A stretch of 27,416 nucleotides of DNA from HRBIN12 sp964447335. Its GTDB lineage: Bacteria > Actinomycetota > UBA4738 > HRBIN12. The notes beneath the pieces were generated by a model. It made no database searches and was not told the origin of the DNA. It worked only from the letters and a program-made list of their open reading frames with translations. Shown here in pieces: positions 16,151 to 23,927 of this stretch. Location: assembly GCA_964447335.1 (NCBI GenBank), contig CAYUSA010000039.1:1-27416 (forward strand), read 5' to 3'. Every line of letters starts with the position of its first letter. Position 1 is the stretch's first letter. Both the position numbers and the translations under genes were made by a program.

Positions 16151-16785
16151 TCAGTCGGTCGTGAGCTGTCCGGCGAGATCCCTGGGCGAGCCCTCGGCCT
16201 CGACCGCGCCGTCGCGGAAGAGCACGACGCGGCTCGAGTAGCGCAGCGCCTCGGGGTTGTGCGTCGCGGCGAGCACGGCGCCCCCGCGGCGGATGACCTC
16301 CCAGAGCGCGTCGAGGATCAGCTCGGCGTTCTCGGTGTCCACCTCGGCGATCGGCTCGTCGGCCAGGACCACCTCGGGATCGGTCACGAGCGCCCGGGCC
16401 ACCGCGATGCGCTGCTGCTGGCCCGCCGAGAGCTCGAACGTGCGGTTCTGCAGCCGGTCCCCGACGCCGAGCCGCTGCAGCCAGGTCTCGCTCGGGCTCG
16501 CGCCTCTTCGGGCTCCACGTCCGAGACGCGGAGCGGCAGCTCGACGTTCTCGACGGCCGAGAGCGTCGGGAGCAGGCCGAAGCTCTGGAAGACGATGCCC
16601 ATCCCCCCGCGACGAAGGGCCATCCGTTCCTCGGCCGAGAGCTCGGCGACCGGGCGGCCCTTCCACCGGACCTCACCCGAGTCCGGCGCGTCGAGGCCCG
16701 ACAGCACGCCGATGAAGGTCGTCTTGCCCGAGCCCGAGGGCCCCATGAGCGCGACGGAGTCCTTCGGACGCAGCTCGAGCGGCGA
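16151..16785 (-). pseudogene. Decayed ABC transporter ATP-binding protein (LolD/MacB type)
   Basis: Two reading frames together encode an ABC ATPase: Walker A GPSGSGKTT, Q-loop VFQSFGLLPTLSAVENVELP, then after a frame change the signature LSAGQQQRIAVARAL, Walker B VVLADEP and the H-loop AATHNPEAL. The frame changes (net -1) between about 16490 and 16515. The 5' end is also damaged. Homology starts only at PLELRPKDSVALMGPSG, about 30 residues short of the normal N-terminus, and an in-frame stop precedes it without any start except the ATG inside the Walker A region. No permease partner is nearby. It is best read as a dying remnant, although the frameshift alone could be a sequence error. Confidence 0.82.
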
Positions 16786-16878
16786 AGGTCGGGCGGGGCG
16801 GGAGCCTCCCGATGATACGCTGAGTCAACCCGCGCGAGAGTGCCGCGGTGACGTGGAACGACCCGCAAGGAGCGCGCC

Positions 16879-18036
16879 ATGCACAGGCCCGAGATCATCC
16901 TCGCACCCGGCCCCACCCCGATCCCGCCCGAGGTGTACCTCGCGCAGGGCAGCCCGCTCGTGTACCACCGCGGGCCCGGCTTCGGGAACCTCATGCGCGA
17001 CGTGACCGAGCGGGTGAAGACGCTCTACGGGACCACGCAGGACGTGCTGCTCATGACCTCCTCGGGCACCGGCGGCCTCGAGTCGGCGATCCAGAACGTG
17101 TTCTCGCCCGGCGACGAGGTCTTCATCCCGATGGCCGGGTTCTTCGCCGACCGCTGGAAGAAGCTCGCCGAGTCCCACGGCCTGGTCGTGCGCACGATCG
17201 AGTACGAGTGGGGCACGAAGATCCGCCCGGCGGACGTGGACGCCGCCCTGGCCGAGCACCCCGTGAAGGCCGTGCTCCTCACCCACTCCGAGACCTCCAC
17301 GGGCGTGATCCAGCCGATCCGCGAGCTCGCGGAGGTCGCGAACGCGCGCGGCGCGATGGTGATCGTCGACGCGGTCTCGAGCCTCGGCGCCGTGCCGTTC
17401 GAGTTCGACGCCTGGGGCATCGACGTCGCCGTCGGCGGCTCGCAGAAGGCCCTGTCCGCGAGCCCCGGCATCGCGTTCGTCGCGATCAGCGAGCGCGCGT
17501 GGCAGGCGCACCAGACTGCCACGCTCCCGCGCTTCTACTTCGACTGGTCGATCTACAAGAAGTTCGGGGAGCTGAAGGACCCCGAGAACCCCTGGACGCC
17601 GGCGATCAGCGTGATGCAGGGCCTGCAGGCCGCGCTCGACCTGTACTTCCAGGACGGGCTCGAGGGCGCGCTCCGCCGGCACCAGACGCTCTCGCGCGCG
17701 GTGAAGGAGGGCGTGAAGGCGCTCGGCCTGGATCTGTTCGGCGAGGGGCTCGAGGACAACTGGACGGTGACCGCGATCCGCGCGCCCGAGGGCCTCGACG
17801 CCGACACGATCAGCGACCGCATCCGTGCGGACTTCGGCTGCGTGCTCGCGCCCGGCCAGGGGCCGCTGAAGGGCAAGGTGTTCCGGATCGGGCACCTGGG
17901 CTACTACAGCGAGCTCGACATCATCCGTGGGCTCGCCGCGCTCGAGATGACGCTCGAACGCCTCGGCTTCCCGGTGAAGCGCGGCGCCGCCGTGGCCGCC
18001 GCCGAGGGCGTGTTCCAGGAGGGCACCACGCCGTGA
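16879..18036 (+). CDS. Class V aminotransferase (serine-pyruvate / alanine-glyoxylate type)
   Basis: A 385-residue PLP enzyme of the class V small-aminotransferase group: LAPGPTPIPPEVYLAQG at the N-terminus, TSSGTGGLESAIQNVFSPGD, VLLTHSETSTGVI, VDAVSSLGAVPFEFDAWGID and the Schiff-base lysine K190 in GGSQKALSASPG. The C-terminal HLGYYSELDIIRGLAALE is typical. The family includes serine-glyoxylate and alanine-glyoxylate aminotransferases. Since the gene overlaps serA by GTGA, it probably supplies the transamination step of serine synthesis in place of SerC, but this is inferred from context. AAGGAG lies seven bases before the ATG, and TACGCT at 16816-16821 is a plausible -10. Confidence 0.92.
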   Translation: MHRPEIILAPGPTPIPPEVYLAQGSPLVYHRGPGFGNLMRDVTERVKTLYGTTQDVLLMTSSGTGGLESAIQNVFSPGDEVFIPMAGFFADRWKKLAESHGLVVRTIEYEWGTKIRPADVDAALAEHPVKAVLLTHSETSTGVIQPIRELAEVANARGAMVIVDAVSSLGAVPFEFDAWGIDVAVGGSQKALSASPGIAFVAISERAWQAHQTATLPRFYFDWSIYKKFGELKDPENPWTPAISVMQGLQAALDLYFQDGLEGALRRHQTLSRAVKEGVKALGLDLFGEGLEDNWTVTAIRAPEGLDADTISDRIRADFGCVLAPGQGPLKGKVFRIGHLGYYSELDIIRGLAALEMTLERLGFPVKRGAAVAAAEGVFQEGTTP

Positions 18037-19616
18037 GGGTCCTCGTCACCGAGAAGCTATCCGACGCCGGGCTCGAGCTCCTGCGCAAGGACTTCCAGGT
18101 CGACGTCCGCCCCGAGCTCGCGAAGGAGGGCCTCGCGGCCAAGATTGCGCCGTACGAGGCGCTCATCGTGCGCTCGCAGACGCAGGTGACCGCCGAGATC
18201 ATCGACGCCGCCGAGAACCTGCAGGTCGTCGCCCGGGCCGGGATCGGCCTGGACAACGTCGACGTCGAGGCCGCGACGCGCCGCGGCGTGATGGTCGTGA
18301 ACGCGCCGCAGTCCAACATCGTCTCGGCGGCCGAGCACGCGATCGCGCTCCTGCTCGCGCAGGCACGGAACATCCCGCTCGCGAACGAGGCCCTGAAGCA
18401 GGGGCGCTGGGAGCGGTCGAAGTTCCAGGGCGTCGAGCTCCAGGGCAAGACGCTCGGCGTCGTCGGCATCGGGCGGGTCGGGAGCCTGGTCGCGCAGCGC
18501 GCGGCCGCGTTCGGTATGCGCTTGATCGCGTTCGACCCGTACGTGCCGAGGGAGCGCGCCAAGGAGATGGGCGTCGAGCTCATGCCCACGCTCGAGGCGC
18601 TGCTGGTCCAGGCCGACTTCATCTCGGTCCACCTGCCGCGGACGGCCGACACCGAGGGTCTCATCGGCGAGCACGAGCTCTCGATGGTGAAGGAGGGCGC
18701 TCGGCTCGTGAACACGGCCCGAGGCGGGATCGTCGAGGAGGCCGCGCTCGTGAAGGCGCTCGAGGACGGGCGCCTGGCCGGCGCCGCGCTCGACGTGTTC
18801 GACCACGAGCCGACGACCGAGTCGCCGCTGTTCGCGCTCGACAACGTGGTCGTGACGCCGCACCTGGGCGCCTCGACCGCCGAGGCGCAGGACAAGGCCG
18901 GCACGACCGTCGCCGAGATGGTCCGTCTGGCGCTGAAGGGCGAGTTCGTGCCGTACGCGGTGAACGTCTCGGCCGGCGCCGAGGTCGCCGAGGTCGCCCG
19001 CCCGTTCCTGCCGCTGTGCGACAAGCTCGGCCGGATCCTGACCGGGATGGCGCAGGGCGCCGTGCGCTCGCTCGAGTGTCAGTACCTAGGCCGCATCGCC
19101 GAGGCCGATACGCGCGTGCTCACGCTCGCGGTCGTGAAGGGCGTGCTCGCCGGCATCGTGCACGAGCCCGTCTCGTTCGTGAACGCCCCGATCATCGCGC
19201 GCGAGCGCGGCCTCGCGATCAGCGAGATGCGCTCCTCGGTCTCGACCGACTACGTGAACCGCGTCTCGGTGCGGGCCGAGACCGACGACGGCCTCGTCTC
19301 GGTCTCGGGCACGCTCATCGGCAAGAAGGACCGCGAGCGCGTCATCGAGGTGAACGGCTACGACATCGAGATGGCCCCGAGCCCGTCGATGCTGTTCTTC
19401 TTCTACGAGGACAAGCCCGGCGTGATCGGCTCGGTCGGCACGACCCTGGGCAAGCACGACATCAACATCGCGACGATGGACGTCGGCCGCCCCCAGCGAG
19501 GCGGAACCGCTCTCATGGGCGTCGTGCTCGACAGCCCCGTCACGCCCGAGGTCCTCGCCGAGCTCGAGCACGTGAGCGGCGCCGAGGGCATCCGCTTCAT
19601 CCAGCTCCCCGAGTAG
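18033..19616 (+). CDS. serA: D-3-phosphoglycerate dehydrogenase (long form with ASB and ACT domains)
   Basis: SerA (527 residues) oxidises 3-phosphoglycerate to 3-phosphohydroxypyruvate, the first step of serine synthesis. The NAD motif GIGRVG is at 145-150. The catalytic R230 (NTARGGIV), E259 (DHEP) and H277 (TPHLGAST) are present. After about residue 315 come the allosteric substrate-binding domain (CDKLGRILTGMAQG, VNAPIIARERGL) and a C-terminal ACT domain (MLFFFYEDKPGVIGSVGTTL, GGTALMGVVLDSPV), which in this long form mediates serine feedback. The GTG start overlaps the aminotransferase stop by four bases. Confidence 0.97.
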   Translation: MRVLVTEKLSDAGLELLRKDFQVDVRPELAKEGLAAKIAPYEALIVRSQTQVTAEIIDAAENLQVVARAGIGLDNVDVEAATRRGVMVVNAPQSNIVSAAEHAIALLLAQARNIPLANEALKQGRWERSKFQGVELQGKTLGVVGIGRVGSLVAQRAAAFGMRLIAFDPYVPRERAKEMGVELMPTLEALLVQADFISVHLPRTADTEGLIGEHELSMVKEGARLVNTARGGIVEEAALVKALEDGRLAGAALDVFDHEPTTESPLFALDNVVVTPHLGASTAEAQDKAGTTVAEMVRLALKGEFVPYAVNVSAGAEVAEVARPFLPLCDKLGRILTGMAQGAVRSLECQYLGRIAEADTRVLTLAVVKGVLAGIVHEPVSFVNAPIIARERGLAISEMRSSVSTDYVNRVSVRAETDDGLVSVSGTLIGKKDRERVIEVNGYDIEMAPSPSMLFFFYEDKPGVIGSVGTTLGKHDINIATMDVGRPQRGGTALMGVVLDSPVTPEVLAELEHVSGAEGIRFIQLPE

Positions 19617-19646
19617 CGGGCGGTCCCTTGGGGGGCACATGATAAA

Positions 19647-19669
19647 GTGGTCACTGAGGTAGTCACCAC
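19647..19669. promoter_or_regulatory. Imperfect palindrome, probable operator of the toxin-antitoxin operon
   Basis: GTGGTCACT (19647-19655), five-base centre, AGTCACCAC (19661-19669). Eight of nine positions pair. It lies just upstream of the antitoxin ribosome site and next to a TAAAGT (19643-19648) that may be the -10, where a Phd/YefM-type repressor would be expected to bind. Confidence 0.5.
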
Positions 19670-19686
19670 GAGGAGAGGACACGGCC

Positions 19687-19923
19687 GTGGCGGAGATCGG
19701 GGTCAAGGAATTGAAGGCGACCGCATCATCCGTGATCGAGCAGGTCGAGGCCGGTGCCGCGTACGTCGTGACCAAGCGCGGGCGTCCGGCCGCGGTGCTG
19801 CTCCCGGTCGAGGACGCCGAGGATCTCGTCCTCGCGAACGCCGACGAGTACGTGCGGATGCGTCGGCAGGCCCGGGCCGCGTACGCCAAGGGGCGGACCA
19901 CGAGCCTCAAGGAGCTCGACTGA
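19687..19923 (+). CDS. Phd/YefM-family antitoxin
   Basis: A 78-residue antitoxin. The N-terminal DNA-binding domain reads VAEIGVKELKATASSVIEQV followed by YVVTKRGRPAAVLLPVEDAE, the standard Phd/YefM pattern. The C-terminal charged segment (RMRRQARAAYAKGRTTSLKE) would wrap the toxin. The GTG start is preceded by GAGGAGAGGA. The gene overlaps the toxin by four bases. The family represses its own promoter together with the toxin, and the palindrome at 19647-19669 is a suitable site. Confidence 0.9.
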   Translation: MAEIGVKELKATASSVIEQVEAGAAYVVTKRGRPAAVLLPVEDAEDLVLANADEYVRMRRQARAAYAKGRTTSLKELD

Positions 19924-20216
19924 GCTCGTACCGGGTCGAACTCGCACCGTCGGCGGTGCGCGCGTTCAAGAAGCTCCCGCCCGAGGTCCGCACGAGGGTG
20001 CGGCGAGCCCTCGAGAAGCTGGTGGCCGACGGTGCCGGCAAAGGCCGGATCGGCGGCAAGGCAGTCAAGACGATCCACGGCGTGAGCGACTCCTTCCACC
20101 GGCTCCGAGTGGGCGATCACCGGGTGATGTACGACGTCATCGACGAGGACCGGGTGATCCTGGTCCTCGGCATCGTGCACCGGGGCGATCTCGAGCGCTG
20201 GATCCGCAACCGGTAG
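19920..20216 (+). CDS. RelE/ParE-family toxin, apparent CTG start
   Basis: A 98-residue toxin of the RelE mRNA-interferase fold: SSYRVELAPSAVRAFKKLP, LEKLVADGAGKGRIGGKAVK, HRLRVGDHRVMYDVIDEDR and VILVLGIVHRGDLERW. The arginine-rich RLRVGDHRVMY strand carries the residues usually needed for mRNA cleavage. No ATG, GTG or TTG lies before the first beta strand. The only position that keeps YRVELAPSA intact is CTG at 19920, with AAGGAG five bases upstream and a CTGA overlap with the antitoxin stop. The next in-frame GTG would delete the first strand. Target not determinable. Confidence 0.87.
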   Translation: MSSYRVELAPSAVRAFKKLPPEVRTRVRRALEKLVADGAGKGRIGGKAVKTIHGVSDSFHRLRVGDHRVMYDVIDEDRVILVLGIVHRGDLERWIRNR

Positions 20217-20255
20217 CGTTCGTTCGCGGTTGCGGGGCATGGTTGACGCGGCTGC

Positions 20256-20261
20256 TACACT
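20256..20261 (+). promoter_or_regulatory. Putative -10 element of the MFS leader transcript
   Basis: TACACT ends nine bases before an ATG at 20271. It is identical in sequence and spacing to the element in front of abiEi. The -35 is not clear (TTGCGG at 20230-20235 is 20 bases away). Confidence 0.45.
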
Positions 20262-20270
20262 CGGCGGGTC

Positions 20271-20345
20271 ATGAGGCGACTCCAGGTGATCTTTGGGAAC
20301 GGCTCCCCGATGGGCAAGGCCCTCGGGGCTGCCACGACGCGCTAG
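20271..20345 (+). CDS. Possible 24-residue leader peptide upstream of the MFS genes
   Basis: A short frame from ATG 20271 to TAG 20343-20345 encodes a basic peptide beginning MRRLQVIFGNGSPMGK. It would be translated from a nearly leaderless RNA, because the TACACT -10 is nine bases upstream. The frame runs through a strong hairpin (20301-20333), and its stop codon sits in the loop of the next one (20336-20354). This arrangement suits a ribosome-sensing attenuator. It may also be chance within a structured RNA, since the peptide has no recognised relative. Confidence 0.35.
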   Translation: MRRLQVIFGNGSPMGKALGAATTR

Positions 20346-20415
20346 CTGCGCGTCCGCCCGCCGCCCGGCGGGCACCCCCGATCACCGTCCCTCGGTCCAC
20401 GGGAACCACTCGAGG
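20301..20415 (+). ncRNA. Highly structured 5' leader RNA of the MFS exporter operon
   Basis: Four consecutive stems can form. Stem 1: CCCCGA (20305-20310) with TCGGGG (20323-20328), extended by GGGC/GCCC inside and GGC/GCC outside. Stem 2: GACGCGC (20336-20342) with GCGCGTC (20348-20354). Stem 3: GCCCGCC (20356-20362) with GGCGGGC (20367-20373). Stem 4: 20390-20415, whose 3' arm includes four bases of the GAGGAG ribosome site (20412-20417) of the first MFS gene. No T run follows any stem, so control of translation is more likely than intrinsic termination. I do not recognise it as a known riboswitch class. Confidence 0.5.
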
Positions 20416-20424
20416 AGTCGCCGT

Positions 20425-21648
20425 ATGCGTCATCACGCTCAGACATCACCGAAGACCGCCGTCCGAAGGCTCGCCGCCGCGCGCCTGATCTCGATCACGG
20501 GCGGGGCGGCCGCCTACACCGCTCTCATGTACACGATCTACGAGCGCACGGGCTCGGCGATGTGGCTCTCGGCGACGCTGCTGCTCACGTTCGGCATGGC
20601 GGGCATCTTCGCGCCGCTCGGCGGGGCGCTCGGGGACCGGTTCGACCGCAAGAAGGTCATGGTCGTCTCGGACCTGGCGGGCGCCGCGTGCTTCGGCGCG
20701 ATGGCGTTCCTGCACGACCCGGGCTGGCTGCTCGGCTTCGCGTTCTGGTCGGCGATCGTCGAGCAGCCGTTCTGGTCGGCCTCGGCCGCCGCGATCCCGA
20801 ACCTCGTGGACGAGGAGCACCTCGCGTGGGCGAACGGCCTCGTCGCGCTCGGGCGGAACACCGGCATCATGGTGGGCCCCGCCCTCGGCGGCGTGCTCGT
20901 CGGCGCGATCGGTCCCGGCTGGGTGTTCGGGCTGAACGGGGTCTCGTTCGTGGTCTCGGCGCTGCTCGTGTGGAGCGTGCACGCCGAGTTCCAGGCCTCA
21001 CGCGAAGACGCGGCCGAGCACGAGGGCCTGCGTGCGGGGTTCGTGTTCCTCGCGGGGGACCGGGTGCTGCGGACGATCGCGTTCGCCTGGACGGCGCTCG
21101 TGCTCGGCATGGGCTTCGTCATGGTGGCCGACGTCCCGCTCGTCGAGCACTTCGGCGCCGGCTCGCTCGGCTACGGGTTGCTCATCGGCACGTGGGGCGC
21201 GGGATCGGTGCTCGGCTCGCTCGCGGGGCGCAAGCTCACCGAGGAGAAGGAGCCCCGAGCGCTGTTCCTCGGCATGGCGCTCATCGCGCTCTCGACCGGG
21301 GCGGTCGCGGTCTCGCCGTGGTTCGCGCCGATCCTCGTGATGTCGCTGATGTCCGGCTTCGGCGACGCGGTCACGATGGTCGCCGAGCAGGGCATCCAGC
21401 AGCGCCGGACGCCCGACGCCGTGCGCAGCCGCGTGGTGTCGGCCTCCGAGGCCATCATCACGGTGGCGTTCGCACTTTCGCTGGTCGCGGCCGGGCCGGT
21501 TCTCGAGGTGCTCGGCCCGCAGAACGTGTACGCGATCGGCGGGGCGACGGCGCTCGCGGGCTCGGCGGTGCTGCTGCCGGTGCTGCGCGGCGAGCGGAGA
21601 CGCTCGGTGCTCGAGACCGAGCCTACGATGCAGGTCGAGCTGGGCTAG
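20425..21648 (+). CDS. MFS exporter 1 (MFS_3/Enterobactin-exporter-like)
   Basis: A 407-residue major facilitator protein with about twelve membrane helices. MFS features are the motif A loop GGALGDRFDRKKVMVVSDLA after helix 2, LISITGGAAAYTALMYTIYE in helix 1, a central cytoplasmic loop (HAEFQASREDAAEHEGL) and the repeat-related second half (AWTALVLGMGFVMVADVPLV, LIGTWGAGSVLGSLAGRKL, AEQGIQQRRTPDAVRSRVVS). Members of this group export small molecules, often drugs, but the substrate here is unknown. The ATG at 20425 has GAGGAG seven bases upstream. Earlier in-frame GTG codons lie in the structured leader and are rejected. It is a tandem paralogue of the next gene. Confidence 0.9.
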   Translation: MRHHAQTSPKTAVRRLAAARLISITGGAAAYTALMYTIYERTGSAMWLSATLLLTFGMAGIFAPLGGALGDRFDRKKVMVVSDLAGAACFGAMAFLHDPGWLLGFAFWSAIVEQPFWSASAAAIPNLVDEEHLAWANGLVALGRNTGIMVGPALGGVLVGAIGPGWVFGLNGVSFVVSALLVWSVHAEFQASREDAAEHEGLRAGFVFLAGDRVLRTIAFAWTALVLGMGFVMVADVPLVEHFGAGSLGYGLLIGTWGAGSVLGSLAGRKLTEEKEPRALFLGMALIALSTGAVAVSPWFAPILVMSLMSGFGDAVTMVAEQGIQQRRTPDAVRSRVVSASEAIITVAFALSLVAAGPVLEVLGPQNVYAIGGATALAGSAVLLPVLRGERRRSVLETEPTMQVELG

Positions 21649-21669
21649 GACGGAGGAGGTCCGGGGCGG

Positions 21670-22926
21670 ATGGAGACTCGAGGAGTGCAGACGCCGCCCC
21701 GGACCGCCGTCCGGCGTCTGGCGCTCGGACGGCTGATCTCGGTCACGGGAGGAGCGGCCGCCTACACGGCGCTGAACTTCACGGTCTGGGACCGCACGCA
21801 CTCGCCCGGGATGCAGGCGCTCTCGCTGATGCTCACGTTCGGCGTGGCGGGGATCCTCGGGCCGTTCGCCGGCGCGCTCGGCGACCGCTTCGACCGCCGC
21901 AAGGTGATGATCGCCTCCGAGGCGCTCGCGTCGTGCTTCTTCATCGGCATGGTGTTCGTCGACGACCCCGGGCTGCTCATCGCGCTCGCGTTCGGCTCGG
22001 CGATCTCGGAGCTGCCGTTCTTCTCGGCCTCGCGTGCGGCGATCCCGAACCTCGTCGAGCACGAGGAGGACATCGCGTGGGCGAACAGCCTCATCACGGT
22101 CGGCGTGCACGCGGGGATCGCGGTCGGCCCGCTGCTCGGCGGATTGATCGTCGCGAGCGGTGGTCCGACGTGGGTGTTCGGCATCAACGCGGTCTCGTTC
22201 GTGGTCTCGCTGATCCTGACGATCATGGTGCACGGGCGGTTCACCGACCCCGAGCGCGAGACCTCCGAGGGCGAGAGTGAGCACCAGGGCATCACCGCCG
22301 GCATCCGGTTCCTGTTCGGCGAGCCGGTGCTGCGACGGATGTCGCTCGCGTGGCTCGTGTTCGTGCTCGGCATGGGTATGGGCATGGTCGCGGACGCCCC
22401 GATGGCCGAGTCCTTCGGCACCGGGGCGACCGGCTTCGGGTTCCTCATCGCGGCGTGGGGGAGTGGGTCGGTGCTCGGCTCGGCCGCGGGGCGGTGGATG
22501 ACCGTGCGGACCGAGCCGCTGTGGGTCGTGCTCGGCGCGGCGTTCATAGCGGTGGCCGCGATCGGCGTCGGCCTGGCGCCGTGGTTCTGGTTGGTGCTCG
22601 TATCACTGTTCGTGATGGGCACCGCCGACGGCCTCACGATCGTCGCCGAGAACGGCATCATGCAGCGCCGCACACCCGACGCGGTCCGGAGCCGCACGAT
22701 GGCCGCGTTCGAGGCCCTGCTCTCGCTCGGCCTGTTCGTCGCGTACCTCGTCGCGATCCCGCTCCTGCGAGCGGTCGAGCCACAGCGGATCTACCTCATC
22801 GGCGGTATCGCCGCGACCGCGGCGGCGGTCGTCCTCGTGCCGCTACTCGCGCTCCGCCGCGAGGTTGCCGAGGTCCTCGAGCCCGAGGTTCCGGTCTCGG
22901 CGGCCTGGGAGTCGCGCGTCGAGTGA
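21670..22926 (+). CDS. MFS exporter 2, tandem paralogue
   Basis: A 418-residue major facilitator protein, clearly paralogous to the preceding one: LISVTGGAAAYTALNFTVWD, GALGDRFDRRKVMIASEALA, AIPNLVEHEEDIAWANSLIT, WGSGSVLGSAAGRWMTV and ENGIMQRRTPDAVRSRTMAA align position for position. A GGAGGAGGT ribosome site is nine bases before the ATG, and only 21 bases separate it from the first MFS stop, so both share an mRNA. Paired half-size exporters of this kind may form heterodimers or differ in substrate, but nothing in the sequence decides this. Its 3' half is about 88-90% identical in DNA to the remnant at 25617-26172. Confidence 0.9.
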   Translation: METRGVQTPPRTAVRRLALGRLISVTGGAAAYTALNFTVWDRTHSPGMQALSLMLTFGVAGILGPFAGALGDRFDRRKVMIASEALASCFFIGMVFVDDPGLLIALAFGSAISELPFFSASRAAIPNLVEHEEDIAWANSLITVGVHAGIAVGPLLGGLIVASGGPTWVFGINAVSFVVSLILTIMVHGRFTDPERETSEGESEHQGITAGIRFLFGEPVLRRMSLAWLVFVLGMGMGMVADAPMAESFGTGATGFGFLIAAWGSGSVLGSAAGRWMTVRTEPLWVVLGAAFIAVAAIGVGLAPWFWLVLVSLFVMGTADGLTIVAENGIMQRRTPDAVRSRTMAAFEALLSLGLFVAYLVAIPLLRAVEPQRIYLIGGIAATAAAVVLVPLLALRREVAEVLEPEVPVSAAWESRVE

Positions 22927-22990
22927 CTGTGGCTTCTCTGTGGAAGGCATGCGGCGATGTCACCGCCTCCGGCTGCTGTGGAATGGACTC

Positions 22991-23791
22991 ATGGATACCG
23001 CACGGGAGTGGCAGGTCGTCGGCTGGGTGGCGACCTTCGTGAAGCAACATCTTCGGGAAGATCCCGGGTTGCCTTGCCGTCAGAACGGGGAGCGGGATCC
23101 TAGGCTCACGGTCGATTTCACGTTCGACTCGTGTGCTCACCCGTTCGCCGTCGAGGTCACCTCACTCACGGACCACTTCGAGAGCCCGACTCCGGATGCC
23201 GTGGAAGGACTACGGCAACGGCTCGAGAGCGAGGCGACGCGCCTCGAGTGGCCGCACTGGTGGGTGGGCATCCGGCCCGAGACGAAGTTGAAGGGCGACC
23301 TGCCCGGTGCCGTCGCCACGATGATGCGGTACGCGCTGGAGCTCGGGGTGAAGGAGCTCGGAGCGGCGACCTACTCGGCGGATCTCGGAATCATGGCGAC
23401 TCGCCTGAAACCGGAGTTCCATCGGGAGTGCGACCGCGCGCGACTTCTGGGGGTGATTTCCGTACGGCGGGCAGAGTCCGGGGGCATCGTGGTGTTGCCT
23501 GTTTGCGAATCCTCTGACAGCAACAGTCTGAGGCGACCTCTTGAACGGGCGATGAGTGCTAAGACGAAGAGCCTGGGGGAAAGCAAGCGACGCAGGTACT
23601 CGACCATGCTTGCCATCGACGTTGAGCGGGCGGATGCGCACGGTTGTCTGCGGGAAGGTGTCCGCGTTCCCGGCTTCCCGCGAGACATCGATCATCTCTG
23701 GCTGTTCGTCAGACACGGAAGGCGGGGCGAGCTCAGGCACGCCTACTACGCAAACCGCGATGATCGCCGTCTCGTGCGGGTGGGACCGTAG
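22991..23791 (+). CDS. Uncharacterised 266-residue protein, possible nuclease-like fold
   Basis: I do not recognise this family. The N-terminal half reads RLTVDFTFDSCAHPFAVEVT (about 38-57), a D...(x)n...E-V-T pattern on adjacent strands that recalls proteins with a PD-(D/E)XK-like core. The C-terminal half has AKTKSLGESKRRRYSTMLAI followed by DIDHLWLFVRHG, a layout (lysine-rich helix, then strand, then D-D-hydrophobic strand) also seen in uncharacterised nuclease-like proteins. These are inferences from pattern only. The ATG at 22991 is chosen by composition; an upstream in-frame ATG at 22949 is possible, and no strong ribosome site precedes either. The codons are less G/C-biased at third positions than in the neighbours, suggesting transfer. 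It points toward abiEii/abiEi. Confidence 0.7.
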   Translation: MDTAREWQVVGWVATFVKQHLREDPGLPCRQNGERDPRLTVDFTFDSCAHPFAVEVTSLTDHFESPTPDAVEGLRQRLESEATRLEWPHWWVGIRPETKLKGDLPGAVATMMRYALELGVKELGAATYSADLGIMATRLKPEFHRECDRARLLGVISVRRAESGGIVVLPVCESSDSNSLRRPLERAMSAKTKSLGESKRRRYSTMLAIDVERADAHGCLREGVRVPGFPRDIDHLWLFVRHGRRGELRHAYYANRDDRRLVRVGP

Positions 23792-23927
23792 GAAGACCAG
23801 AGTCAGGAGCGGGCCACGAGATGGACCGTCGGATCCTAGGCGCGCCGGAACGACGCGATTGGCTCGTCGGGGAGGGAGGGCCGGTGGATGACCGCGTAGT
23901 GATTGATCCGACCGGGCGAGAGCGGTC

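Noticed and set aside
16848..18032. Long plus-strand extension upstream of serA in its own frame
   Set aside because: It is the shadow of the class V aminotransferase; serA similarity starts exactly at GTG 18033.
20217..20424. tRNA or known riboswitch in the gap before the MFS genes
   Set aside because: No T-loop, acceptor stem or CCA pattern, and no recognised aptamer consensus; kept only as an unassigned structured leader.
23792..23927. Possible gene between the 266-residue protein and abiEii
   Set aside because: This 136-base convergent gap holds only very short frames and no strong hairpin with a T run; nothing could be supported.
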